DNA of 64,000 nt from Ascoidea asiatica (lineage: Eukaryota; Ascomycota; Saccharomycetes; Ascoideales; Ascoideaceae), in assembly GCA_001600695.1 (NCBI GenBank), contig BCKQ01000005.1:1066593-1130592 (forward strand). The letters run 5' to 3'. Both the position numbers and the translations under genes were made by a program. Positions within the stretch are counted from its first letter, which is position 1; every line of letters starts with the position of its first letter. Of this stretch, positions 53,444-64,000 are shown piece after piece. The notes below the pieces were generated by a model that was not told where the DNA came from, searched no databases, and saw only the letters and a program-made list of their open reading frames with translations.

Positions 53444-54154
53444 GATAATATAAATAATAAATTAAATAGTTATAATACTGGTAGAATTGTTAATGGTCAT
53501 ATACTTGGAATTAAAGAATATTTTAAAGAAAAAGGAAATATTAAAGATCTTGAATATACTCAAGATATTGAAGACAAAGAAGAAGTAGAAGAAGTAGAGG
53601 AAGAAAACATAGAAAAAGAAGAAAATATGAGTGAAATAAGTAATGAAAGTACTTCAAGTTATAAAACTAATAAAACTACAGAATATTTTGATGATGATTA
53701 TTTAAATGATATGACAAGTAAATTATTTAAATTAAATGATAAATCTATAACTTTAGTTGGTAATGTAACAAATAAAATTTCAATAATTTTAGATGATATG
53801 ATTAAAAAACCAGAAATTTATATTGCAATTAGTGAACATTTAAAAATTAATTGTAAAAGTTCAAAAATTTATTTAATTGCAACTCATGGAATTTTTTTAA
53901 ATAATAGTTTTGAAATTTTAATAAATTGTAAATTTATTGATAAAATTATTATTACAAATACTTGTCCAATTTATATTAATGAAATTTTAATTAAAATTAA
54001 AGATTCTAAATTTAATTATAAAAAAAATTTTATTAATTTAATTAATAAAAAATTAGAAATTATTGATGTTTCTGGAGTTTTTGCAGAATGTATTAGAAGA
54101 ACTCATTTTGGTGAAAGTATTTCTGCTTTATTTGATAATATGATTCATTTATAA
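52793..54154 (+). CDS. PRS1: Ribose-phosphate pyrophosphokinase subunit Prs1
   Basis: This 453-residue subunit of PRPP synthetase makes 5-phosphoribosyl-1-diphosphate for nucleotide, His and Trp synthesis. It aligns with S. cerevisiae Prs1 (427): MRKCKVFIGSSHPELG, KFSNGETSISI, MELLILINACKGGSA, SMDLHAGQIQGFF, SKNASGTKRVTELAD, LVGNVTNKISIILDDM and the C-terminal FAECIRRTHFGESISALF. Between residues about 205 and 315 is an acidic, Asn/Asp-rich insert. It corresponds to the non-homologous region of yeast Prs1, which links it to cell-integrity signalling. The catalytic-loop region reads NFPYSNFSKID, lacking the RQDKK of active bacterial enzymes, as in yeast Prs1. It probably works as a heteromer with another Prs subunit. 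Confidence 0.93.
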
Positions 54155-54340
54155 TAATAATAATATTTATTTAATTTTTATATAAAGGTATACATACAGG
54201 TATATAGTTTTTTTAGACGACACCCAGTAATCTGGTTTCAATTTTATTTGTACACTCGTATCTTCGTAAACTACAGTAAAGTACAAATTTCAAAACCTTT
54301 GACATCCCTGCACCATTGCCCATTTGCACTTGTAGCAGTT

Positions 54341-54376
54341 TTAATTAATTTAATTAATTTAATTAATTTAATTAAT
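54341..54376. repeat. (TTAATTAAT)4 tandem repeat
   Basis: Four perfect 9-bp units about 190 bp past the PRS1 stop. Confidence 0.85.
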
Positions 54377-54604
54377 TAATTTAATTTTAAAGCTTATTTT
54401 GGTAATTATTATAATAGTCCGTCTAGTCACATGTCCTATTTATCCCACAAGAAATGGCCAATTAAAGATATTTCAATATCAAGCGGATCTTTCCGTGATC
54501 AATAAAATATTGGTCATCGCTTACCGTTAACCGTTGTGGTAGAACATTTGCCATTGTCTGGAAGCTAGCAAAATTTAGCCTGGAACTGCCCTTCGGAATT
54601 CAAT

Positions 54605-54644
54605 GGGGTTTTCACTGGGGGTTTCACTGGGGTTTTCACTGGGG
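54605..54644 (+). repeat. G-rich 12-bp tandem repeat, possible G-quadruplex
   Basis: GGGGTTTTCACT recurs with an exact 12-bp period, with G-tracts starting at 54605, 54617, 54629 and 54641. The second unit has five G's in place of GGGGT. The four tracts of four or more G's, with 7-8-base loops, could form a quadruplex on the plus strand. CCCC follows after TTTTT, so the last tract could also form a hairpin. Confidence 0.75.
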
Positions 54645-55459
54645 TTTTTCCCCGATGAAGTGAAATGCCGGAATTTGAACCGGAAGAGCTAAAGCCAAAC
54701 CTGCGGGTCTTCTTCTTCTCGCTGTTTTCGGCGCGGCGCAGGCAGCAGAGGCAGGTCGCCCCGCGTACCGCCAGCAGAAAAACAGGTGTTAACAATTCTT
54801 CACCTTTGGTAAAATCACTCTTTTCTCAGTATTTTTGCGTGTTTTGCGTGTGTTCCGGTCCCAGGTGTAGAAGCAGTTCAGTTTTTCCCATTTCCTCTGT
54901 GTTAAAACCACCTTTAAAATCACACTTTCTTTTAGATCCTTCTGAATCGGTTCTTCCGCCGACAATTTTCAAATTACTTTCAATTTCTTTCACTTTTCGT
55001 AAATTTACATCCGTTTTTGTCTTTTTTGTCTTTTTTGTCCTTTTTCTCGAGAAATCAATAAGTAACTAAGTAACTAAGTAACTAAGTTAAAAATATAAAA
55101 ATACTTTACTGAGTGTAGTTCGTATTTAATATACTCTTTACACTAATTTATCATCAAATTATCAATAATTTATCGCTTTTTTTTCTTCTCTTTAAGTTAC
55201 CACTTTTTTTTATTTATAATTAACTATATTCTCATTGTTTAAAGACTCTTTATTCTCTTAATACAGCAAATATATTCTTATTATATCTTTTAATTTTGAT
55301 ACCTATATTCCTATTAATTATCCAAATCATATATTATATTATATTATATTATATTAACTAATTTCTTTTCTTCTTTAAAAATTATTTAAAAATATTTTAA
55401 AAATTTTATTCTTTTCAAATAATCCACCATTTATTTCTTCTAACTAACTATTTATTCAA

Positions 55460-58400
55460 ATGAATCAGACTGATGAAGTTTCTTATTCTTTCGATGATGC
55501 TGATAAATTATTAGAATGTTTAACAACTGGTCAAGTAAATAATATTAATAACAATAATAATAATATCGATAATATCGATAATATCGATAATAATAATATA
55601 AATAACAATATAAATAACAATAAAATGAGTCTGATATCAACATCTTCAACAACATCTTCTTCATTAACTCCCCCCTCTGAATTTGATGATTATCCAAATT
55701 CCTTTAAATCTTCTCAATCTTCAAATGATCCAAATTCTACATGGTCAAGTCCAAATATGATAAATAAAAATATTAATATAAATGATATAAATAATTTAAG
55801 TAATTTAAACAACTTAAATAACTTAAATAACTTAAACAATATAAATAATATAAATAACTTAAGTGATATAAATAATTTAAATCTAGCAAATTTTTCTAAT
55901 TTTACAAATTTAAATACTTTACAAAATGATTCTATATTCAATCATCAAAATTCTATCAATAACAATAATAATAATAATAATAATAACAATAACAATAATG
56001 TTAGCGCTAACGCCAATAATAACAATAACCTTGGCGTTAATAATAATAACCAAATTATATCTGATAATCAACAATATAATGAATTTTTAAATCTTGATTA
56101 TGATATTAATTTAAACGCTTTATCAAATGATTTCGATTTAAATACTGCAACTCCACCCCCAAAACAATCTATTCAACCTATTCAACCTATTCAATCTATT
56201 CCACCAATTCAAACTAATTTATCAAATACATCCAATAATCAACTTAATCAACTTAATCAACTTAATCAATCTATTCAATCTAATCAATCTAATCAACAAC
56301 TTAATAATAACAATAATAACAATAATATTCAAAATCATAATTTCTTTTTAACTTCTCCTGTTTCTATCGATACAAATAATTCCCCAATTAATACCAATTA
56401 CATCACTTCAAATAATGATTTTAATATTCCATTTAATGAAGATTTTCAAGATTTTAATAATAACATTAATAATAACATTAATAATAACATTAATAATAAT
56501 AATAATAATACAATAAATAATGAAAAAGATGAATCTCAATCTCCTTTAACATTAAATGATTCTTCTTTACAAAAAGAAATTTCTTCAACTTCAGATTTAA
56601 ATTTAAATTTAAAATTAAATTCAAATTCAAATTCAAATTCAAATTCAAATTCAGTTAATTTATCAAAATCTGGTAAAATTTCAAAACCAAAAAAAGATAG
56701 ATCTTCTCATAATATGATTGAAAAAAAATATAGAACTAATATTAATGCTAAAATTATTGCTTTAAGAGATGCTGTACCTTCTCTTAGAGTTACAGCTCAT
56801 GGTGCTGATGAAGTAACTTTAGCTGAATTAGATGGTTTAACTCCTGCAAATAAATTAAATAAAGCTTCTGTTTTAACTAAAGCAACTGAATATATAAAAC
56901 ATTTAGAAAGAAAAAATAAAATTTTATTTAATGAAAATTTAGGTTTAAAAAATATTATTAATCAATTAAATACTGGTGGTGCTGCAATTATTCAAACTTT
57001 ACCTTCAAATCATCAAAATAATAACCATAATAATCAAGGTCATCAAAATCAACAATCACTGCACCATTCTGTTCAAAATCAAAATCAAAATCAAAATCAA
57101 AACCAGAACCAAAATAATAATCAAATCCAACAACAACAGCAACCTATGTTCTTTCAACATAATGTTAATTCAAATCAAATTCCTCTACAACAAATGAATA
57201 ATTCTCCATCAATAATTATTGCTCCAAATGTAAATTCAAATAATAATCAACAAAATAATCAATCTCCTTTAAATATGAATAATACTCCAAATAATAATAA
57301 TAATAATAATATTAATAATAACAATAATAACAATCAAGTAAATAGTTATATGATTCCAAATAATTTAAATATGAATATGAATATGAATAATGTTCATAAT
57401 AAATTATTAATGGGTGGTTTAGCAACTGTTATTGGTGGAGGTTTATTTGAAAATAATTCAAATGATTTCCATGGTTTAAATGCATTACCAATTTTAAATA
57501 ATCCTTTATTTTCAAAATTCTTCAATTTTTTTAAAATTTTAATGATTTCTTATACTTTAATAATTATTGGTTTACCTTATTTAAATGATTTTTTTACTCA
57601 AAATGAAAAAAAAAATAAAAAAATTTTAAATTCAAAAATTAATAATGATAATGATTCTTCAAAATTAAAATTAAAATCTTTTAAAATTTGGATTGAAACT
57701 TTAAAAGATTTAATAACTTGCAGAATTTTAAAAATTGAACCTTTAATTGATTCTGATAATGAAATTAATAAATTAATTTCAAATACTGATAAATTATTTT
57801 TATCTCAATCAATTTCAAATTCTTCTTCATCTTCAATAATATCAACATCAATAATTCCTTCAAATTATAATTTAATTTTATTTTATTTTAAACTTTTAAA
57901 TTGTAATAAAAAATCTAATCTTAAAGTTTGTATTTATCAAATTATAGTTGGTAAAGTACTTACAATTAAATATCCAATTTTTTCTTTAATTTTAGGTGTT
58001 AATTTTACTATTCAAGATTCTTTAAAAATTATAGAAAATAATTTTTATAATAAAAAATCTATTGATAATAAAAGTAAACCATTTTTACAAGATTTAAAAT
58101 TTTTAACAAATTCAGAAACTATTCAAAGATTATGTAATATTTATTCTAAAAATGATATAAATAAAAATTGTGTAATTGGTTTTAATGATCAAAGTTTTGA
58201 AATGATTTCTACAGATTCAGTTTTAAAAACAGATTTAATTACTTTTACTAGAGGTTTAAGAGCTAATGAAATGTTAAGAAATGTATTAATTGAATATTTA
58301 GATTCTAAATTTGGATGTTATGATGATGAAAATGATTCTGATATAGAAGATGATGAAAATGAAAATAATTTTAAAAAATTAGATATTTCTAAAACTGTTG

Positions 58401-59098
58401 ATTTAATTGATAAAATTGCACCTGAAAGAAAAAATAGTATTGTTGGATTAAGAATTAAATTATTTCAATCAGTTTTAAATGGTGGTTGTACTCCAGAAAT
58501 TTTAGGAATGGTTAAAAATGAACTTAAAGATATAAGTAATACTGATGCAGTAAATGGTAAAAAAAAGCAATCATATGAAACTGTACAGGAAATATCTAAT
58601 ATTACTAATAATATTAGATCACTTGAGATAAATAAAAGTGAAAAAATCATAACTCCAGATGTTATAGTTCCTTTAACATGTTCTTTGATTGTTAAATATG
58701 CAAGTGAAAAAGAAGTTAATTCTTCAATTGGATTAGTTAAATATTTACTTCATCATATTTATTATAAAAGAGCAGGTGGTTCAGTATTAAATTTATCTTT
58801 ATTATTATTTGTATCAATTATTATTGCATTAGAAGAAATTTCTAATGCATGTTCAAATAAATCATTTTCAATTAGTTCTGAAATTACCGATGAAAAAAGT
58901 GAACTTGATGTTGAGATATTTGAAAAAAATAGATTTTTCTTGGAAGATTTAGTTGGAGGAATTAGATTATTTATTGGTAATGAAACTAATCAACCTTCAG
59001 ATGTGAGCGAATTAGATCTATCATTAAAAACAGAAATTAGTCAACAATTAATTGAATTAAGTAAAAAATTTAGTGGGATTGATTTAGATGTTTATTAG
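55460..59098 (+). CDS. HMS1: Hms1/SREBP-like bHLH transcription factor with membrane segment
   Basis: This 1212-residue regulator has an Asn-rich N-terminus. The bHLH-zipper lies at about 410-500: basic helix SSHNMIEKKYRTNINAKI, PSLRV, ELDGLTPANKLNKASVL and EYIKHLERKNKIL. This is nearly the wording of S. cerevisiae Hms1 and of SREBP, with the SREBP-type Tyr. A Gln/Asn linker follows, then hydrophobic stretches at about 648-663 and 684-708 (KILMISYTLIIIGLPYL). The C-terminal 500-residue helical region has another hydrophobic stretch near 1110-1130. The layout fits a membrane-tethered SREBP/Sre1-type factor, or a factor that kept the ancestral C-terminal domain. Hms1 in yeast controls pseudohyphal growth. 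Whether it is cleaved cannot be judged from sequence. Confidence 0.85.
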   Translation: MNQTDEVSYSFDDADKLLECLTTGQVNNINNNNNNIDNIDNIDNNNINNNINNNKMSLISTSSTTSSSLTPPSEFDDYPNSFKSSQSSNDPNSTWSSPNMINKNININDINNLSNLNNLNNLNNLNNINNINNLSDINNLNLANFSNFTNLNTLQNDSIFNHQNSINNNNNNNNNNNNNNVSANANNNNNLGVNNNNQIISDNQQYNEFLNLDYDINLNALSNDFDLNTATPPPKQSIQPIQPIQSIPPIQTNLSNTSNNQLNQLNQLNQSIQSNQSNQQLNNNNNNNNIQNHNFFLTSPVSIDTNNSPINTNYITSNNDFNIPFNEDFQDFNNNINNNINNNINNNNNNTINNEKDESQSPLTLNDSSLQKEISSTSDLNLNLKLNSNSNSNSNSNSVNLSKSGKISKPKKDRSSHNMIEKKYRTNINAKIIALRDAVPSLRVTAHGADEVTLAELDGLTPANKLNKASVLTKATEYIKHLERKNKILFNENLGLKNIINQLNTGGAAIIQTLPSNHQNNNHNNQGHQNQQSLHHSVQNQNQNQNQNQNQNNNQIQQQQQPMFFQHNVNSNQIPLQQMNNSPSIIIAPNVNSNNNQQNNQSPLNMNNTPNNNNNNNINNNNNNNQVNSYMIPNNLNMNMNMNNVHNKLLMGGLATVIGGGLFENNSNDFHGLNALPILNNPLFSKFFNFFKILMISYTLIIIGLPYLNDFFTQNEKKNKKILNSKINNDNDSSKLKLKSFKIWIETLKDLITCRILKIEPLIDSDNEINKLISNTDKLFLSQSISNSSSSSIISTSIIPSNYNLILFYFKLLNCNKKSNLKVCIYQIIVGKVLTIKYPIFSLILGVNFTIQDSLKIIENNFYNKKSIDNKSKPFLQDLKFLTNSETIQRLCNIYSKNDINKNCVIGFNDQSFEMISTDSVLKTDLITFTRGLRANEMLRNVLIEYLDSKFGCYDDENDSDIEDDENENNFKKLDISKTVDLIDKIAPERKNSIVGLRIKLFQSVLNGGCTPEILGMVKNELKDISNTDAVNGKKKQSYETVQEISNITNNIRSLEINKSEKIITPDVIVPLTCSLIVKYASEKEVNSSIGLVKYLLHHIYYKRAGGSVLNLSLLLFVSIIIALEEISNACSNKSFSISSEITDEKSELDVEIFEKNRFFLEDLVGGIRLFIGNETNQPSDVSELDLSLKTEISQQLIELSKKFSGIDLDVY

Positions 59099-61448
<2,350 letters not shown>

Positions 61449-61490
61449 GTTCTTTAATAACTTATTATAATTTATATACTTTATACACAT

Positions 61491-61514
61491 TTATATATAT
61501 ATATATATATATAT
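61491..61514 (+). terminator. (TA)n run in the GAPDH 3' flank
   Basis: An alternating AT run about 45 bp after the stop. TATATA is the yeast polyadenylation efficiency element, so it probably helps 3' end formation. Confidence 0.4.
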
Positions 61515-61713
61515 TCCCTTATAATTAATGTTTTTTATTAATGTCTTAAAATTATATCGTAAATCTATTAATTATTGATTCTCTTCAATTGAATTGAAAA
61601 TTAATTCCATATAATGTATATCTTCTATAATTTTATTATAAATAATGTAGAAATATAAATTATACAATTAAATAACATTAACTAACTATATAAATAACAA
61701 TAACTAAATACAT

Positions 61714-64000
61714 TTAAATAACTAGCTTTTCAATTGAATATTTTCCAATAGTTCTTTCATCATTATTATTATCATTCTCTTTTTTCTTAAGATTTCTTAA
61801 ATTAAATATATCAAGCATATAACTTAATTCATCTTCTTCTTTATTTTCTTCTTTTTTAATGCTAATACCATTCTCGTTTTTACTTTTATTTTTATTCTTT
61901 TTCTCTTTCTTCTTATTTTTTTTCTTTTCCTTTTTACCATAAACTTCTAAAATATCTTCACTGATTCCAATTAAAATTTCACTTGATATTAAACTTTCAA
62001 TTCTTAATTCACAATATAATATCATCATTTCAATAAAATAATTATCATTATTAAATTCAATCTCTTTTAAATTATATTTATTCTTAAATTTAATTTCATT
62101 ATTTTTAAATTCTTTATCAAAAAATTCTCTTAAAAATTTTTTTTCATCTAATTTAAAATTTAATTTAAATAATAATCCTTCACTATCAATTAAATTATTT
62201 AAAATTTCATTACCTTCATTTAATTTTAAAATTAATATTAAAATTTCTTCAATTCTAAATTCATCATTTTTCTTATTATCTTTAATTAATTCATTTAATT
62301 TATTTGTAATTGAATTATTTGAAAAATCTTCAATAATTCTATTAATACAATAAATAAATAATTCATTTTTCCAATTTTCACTTTTATTATTAATTTCTGA
62401 ATTTTTACTTAAATAACTTAATAATTCTAATAAATCTTCACATTTTAAAAATGGACAAGTTAAAACTGCTTGACTTAATAATCTTGGAAATTCAATTAAT
62501 TTATTTAATAATTTATCTGTTGAATATTTCTTAGGAAATAATGGATGATTTAATAAATATAACATTGAATTTTCTGGTAAAAAACTTTCATTAATTGGAA
62601 ATATTATACTTAAAATCTCTTCAATTAAATCACTGGTTAATTCTTTATCTTTTTCTTCTTCATAAATTAATTCTTTATCCTCAATTTTTATTAGATTTTC
62701 ATTTTTTTTAACAAACTTTAGAAATCTCAAATCAAATTTTTCTTCTTCTTTTGAATTTCTTATTTCTTTTAATTCCTTTAAAAACGTTTTAACTTCAGTT
62801 TTCAATTTTTTATTTTGATGATTAATTGATTTAATTAATTTTTTATCTTCCATTACTGATAAGTTTTTTGTATTTATTAATTGTGGTGAATACATTAATT
62901 CCAAATTCTGGATTTTAACTTTAGTTTTCTTTTCTTTTTCGTTTCCTTTTTCATTGACTTTTTCTTCTGTTTCCATATCAATATCTTTATTCTCTTTAAT
63001 ATTATCTGATAAAGCATTACTTTTATTATTATTCTTTAACTCTCTTTCATAAACATTGAAAATACTTTTATTCAAAGATTCAATCAATTTCCCAGTACCT
63101 GTATTAATTCCCATGTAATCTAATGAAAATGTATTATCATTATTATTGAATGACATTAGGATTGAAAATGTATTAGAATTATACCTTGAGCTACCTAAAA
63201 CTGGAACTGTACTTAATCCATAATATCCAGATATTTTAGAATCCTTTGATTTATAATAACTTAAAAGTGAATTAAATTTAACATCAATTAAATAAAAAAT
63301 ATCCATTATAGTTATTAATATTCTTGAAGGAGCAGGTGATAATATAGAATTTGATAGTTTTATATTATTATCCTCAATATATTCTTTATTAAGTTCAAAT
63401 AAAAATGATAAATCAATTTCTTTTTCTAAAGTATTTTTAGTTAATGAATATACTAAAATTTTCTTAAGTATTGGTGATAATTGATATAAAATTCCAGAAT
63501 TAAAATCAAATGAACAATTTTGAATTATTTTTTTTGTAAATTGATTATCATTTTTATTGATAATTTTATTCGAAATTTCTATACCATTTTCATTATTTAA
63601 TGAAATAATCCTACTAGATAAAATTTTCGTATCAATATTATAAACGACTACTAATAAAAACCCATCTCTTGTTTTGAAGTTTTCACTAGAACCTCCAATA
63701 AAAGAATTTTGAAAAAATTTATGAAATACAATAATTGAAGACGAATCTAATAATGATGTTGCTAATTCCCATACTTTTGTCTTTGACTCAAAATTATAAC
63801 ACGAAATAATATTATTTAGTGATAAAGCATATACAAATTTACCACTTTTTGAAAAACTAACACCTTCAACTTGATGTTTTAATTCTATCTCAGTTTGTTT
63901 CAAATCATTATCTTTTGGATCTTTAATATTTGAGATTGATTTAGATTTTGAGAAAAGCATTAGATAATTTTTGCTTTCACGATTCGTCAAGGAACAAACG
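61714..64000 (-). CDS. UTP8: U3 snoRNP / t-UTP component Utp8, 5' end missing
   Basis: The frame is open to the right edge of the window, so the N-terminus lies outside; 762 residues are visible. The N-terminal part is beta-propeller-like (VEGVSFSKSGKFVYALSLNN). The C-terminal part is helical and matches S. cerevisiae Utp8 (713): YLLNHPLFPKKYSTDKLL aligns with its LTHPLFP region, FPRLLSQAVLTCPFL with QPRLFKQAIVTCPNL, and the last residues KYSIEKLVI with YTMEYLDI. Utp8 belongs to the UTP-A subcomplex, which couples rDNA transcription to early 18S processing, and also functions in tRNA export. A Lys/Glu-rich block near the end (KKEKKNKNKSK) is extra. It converges with GAPDH, 265 bp away. Confidence 0.88.
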   Translation of the reverse strand, partial: VCSLTNRESKNYLMLFSKSKSISNIKDPKDNDLKQTEIELKHQVEGVSFSKSGKFVYALSLNNIISCYNFESKTKVWELATSLLDSSSIIVFHKFFQNSFIGGSSENFKTRDGFLLVVVYNIDTKILSSRIISLNNENGIEISNKIINKNDNQFTKKIIQNCSFDFNSGILYQLSPILKKILVYSLTKNTLEKEIDLSFLFELNKEYIEDNNIKLSNSILSPAPSRILITIMDIFYLIDVKFNSLLSYYKSKDSKISGYYGLSTVPVLGSSRYNSNTFSILMSFNNNDNTFSLDYMGINTGTGKLIESLNKSIFNVYERELKNNNKSNALSDNIKENKDIDMETEEKVNEKGNEKEKKTKVKIQNLELMYSPQLINTKNLSVMEDKKLIKSINHQNKKLKTEVKTFLKELKEIRNSKEEEKFDLRFLKFVKKNENLIKIEDKELIYEEEKDKELTSDLIEEILSIIFPINESFLPENSMLYLLNHPLFPKKYSTDKLLNKLIEFPRLLSQAVLTCPFLKCEDLLELLSYLSKNSEINNKSENWKNELFIYCINRIIEDFSNNSITNKLNELIKDNKKNDEFRIEEILILILKLNEGNEILNNLIDSEGLLFKLNFKLDEKKFLREFFDKEFKNNEIKFKNKYNLKEIEFNNDNYFIEMMILYCELRIESLISSEILIGISEDILEVYGKKEKKKNKKKEKKNKNKSKNENGISIKKEENKEEDELSYMLDIFNLRNLKKKENDNNNDERTIGKYSIEKLVI

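Larger units (their letters stand above)
54155..55459. other. Intergenic: PRS1 3' end and HMS1-like upstream region
   Basis: This interval contains four TTAATTAAT units (54341-54376), a G-rich 12-bp tandem repeat (54605-54644) and a G+C-rich island at about 54540-54960. A 134-codon open frame at 54665-55069 has no recognisable product. The last 400 bp is A+T-rich. Confidence 0.5.

Noticed and set aside
54665-54685. tRNA-like B box (GGTTCAAATTCC on the minus strand)
   Set aside because: It sits in a CCGG palindrome. No acceptor stem, anticodon arm or A box can be built around it.
54665-55069. 134-codon open frame starting with ATG upstream of the HMS1-like gene
   Set aside because: It begins in the GC island and runs into T-rich sequence as Phe/Val runs. 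No homology is recognised and its codon use differs from the other genes. It deserves a second look only if transcribed.

Overview
This window is nuclear DNA of a budding yeast (Saccharomycotina). It is very A+T-rich, roughly three quarters by eye. Genes are mostly intronless, separated by 0.2-4 kb, and lie on both strands with no operons. Protein families match ascomycete yeast genes (MRE11, MBP1, PFK1, BET5, UTP8, CUS1, IRC19, TMA23, PUN1), and many proteins carry long Asn/Ser tracts from (AAT)n-like coding repeats. A sphingolipid C9-methyltransferase, which Saccharomyces cerevisiae lacks, argues for a lineage outside Saccharomycetaceae. CTG codons are rare, and I found none at a conserved position, so I cannot say whether CTG means Leu or Ser. 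No tRNA, rRNA, transposon or CRISPR array was recognised.

Layout. 1-2305: gene-free, with one compact hairpin-rich patch. 2306-9427: sphingolipid methyltransferase, ABZ2-like lyase and the cell-cycle factor MBP1. 10888-13879: two Ctr3-type copper transporters, head to head, sharing an interval with four copies of a Mac1-like copper-response motif. 14183-24143: MRE11, CUS1, a small spliced coiled-coil gene interrupted by an in-frame stop, IRC19 and PFK1. 24144-28194: a 4-kb gene-free interval. 28195-40326: TYE7-like bHLH factor, TMA23, a Prp24/SART3-type splicing factor, an alpha/beta hydrolase, BET5 and ornithine aminotransferase. 42354-54154: ASH1-like GATA factor, PUN1-like membrane protein, an eroded Mrh4-like mitochondrial helicase and PRS1. 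55460-64000: HMS1/SREBP-like bHLH factor, GAPDH and the 3' part of UTP8, which runs off the right edge.

How the genes relate. Most are unrelated housekeeping genes. The one clear local system is the copper-uptake pair: a Met-rich and a Met-poor Ctr3 paralogue, divergently transcribed, each with a TATA box about 120 bp from its ATG and with copper-response-like sites between them. This recalls the two-subunit Ctr4/Ctr5 transporter of fission yeast. The window also holds two glycolytic enzymes (PFK1, GAPDH) and a TYE7-type factor, a family known to control glycolysis. The transcription-factor genes have long upstream regions with GC-rich islands and short repeats that stand out from the A+T-rich background.
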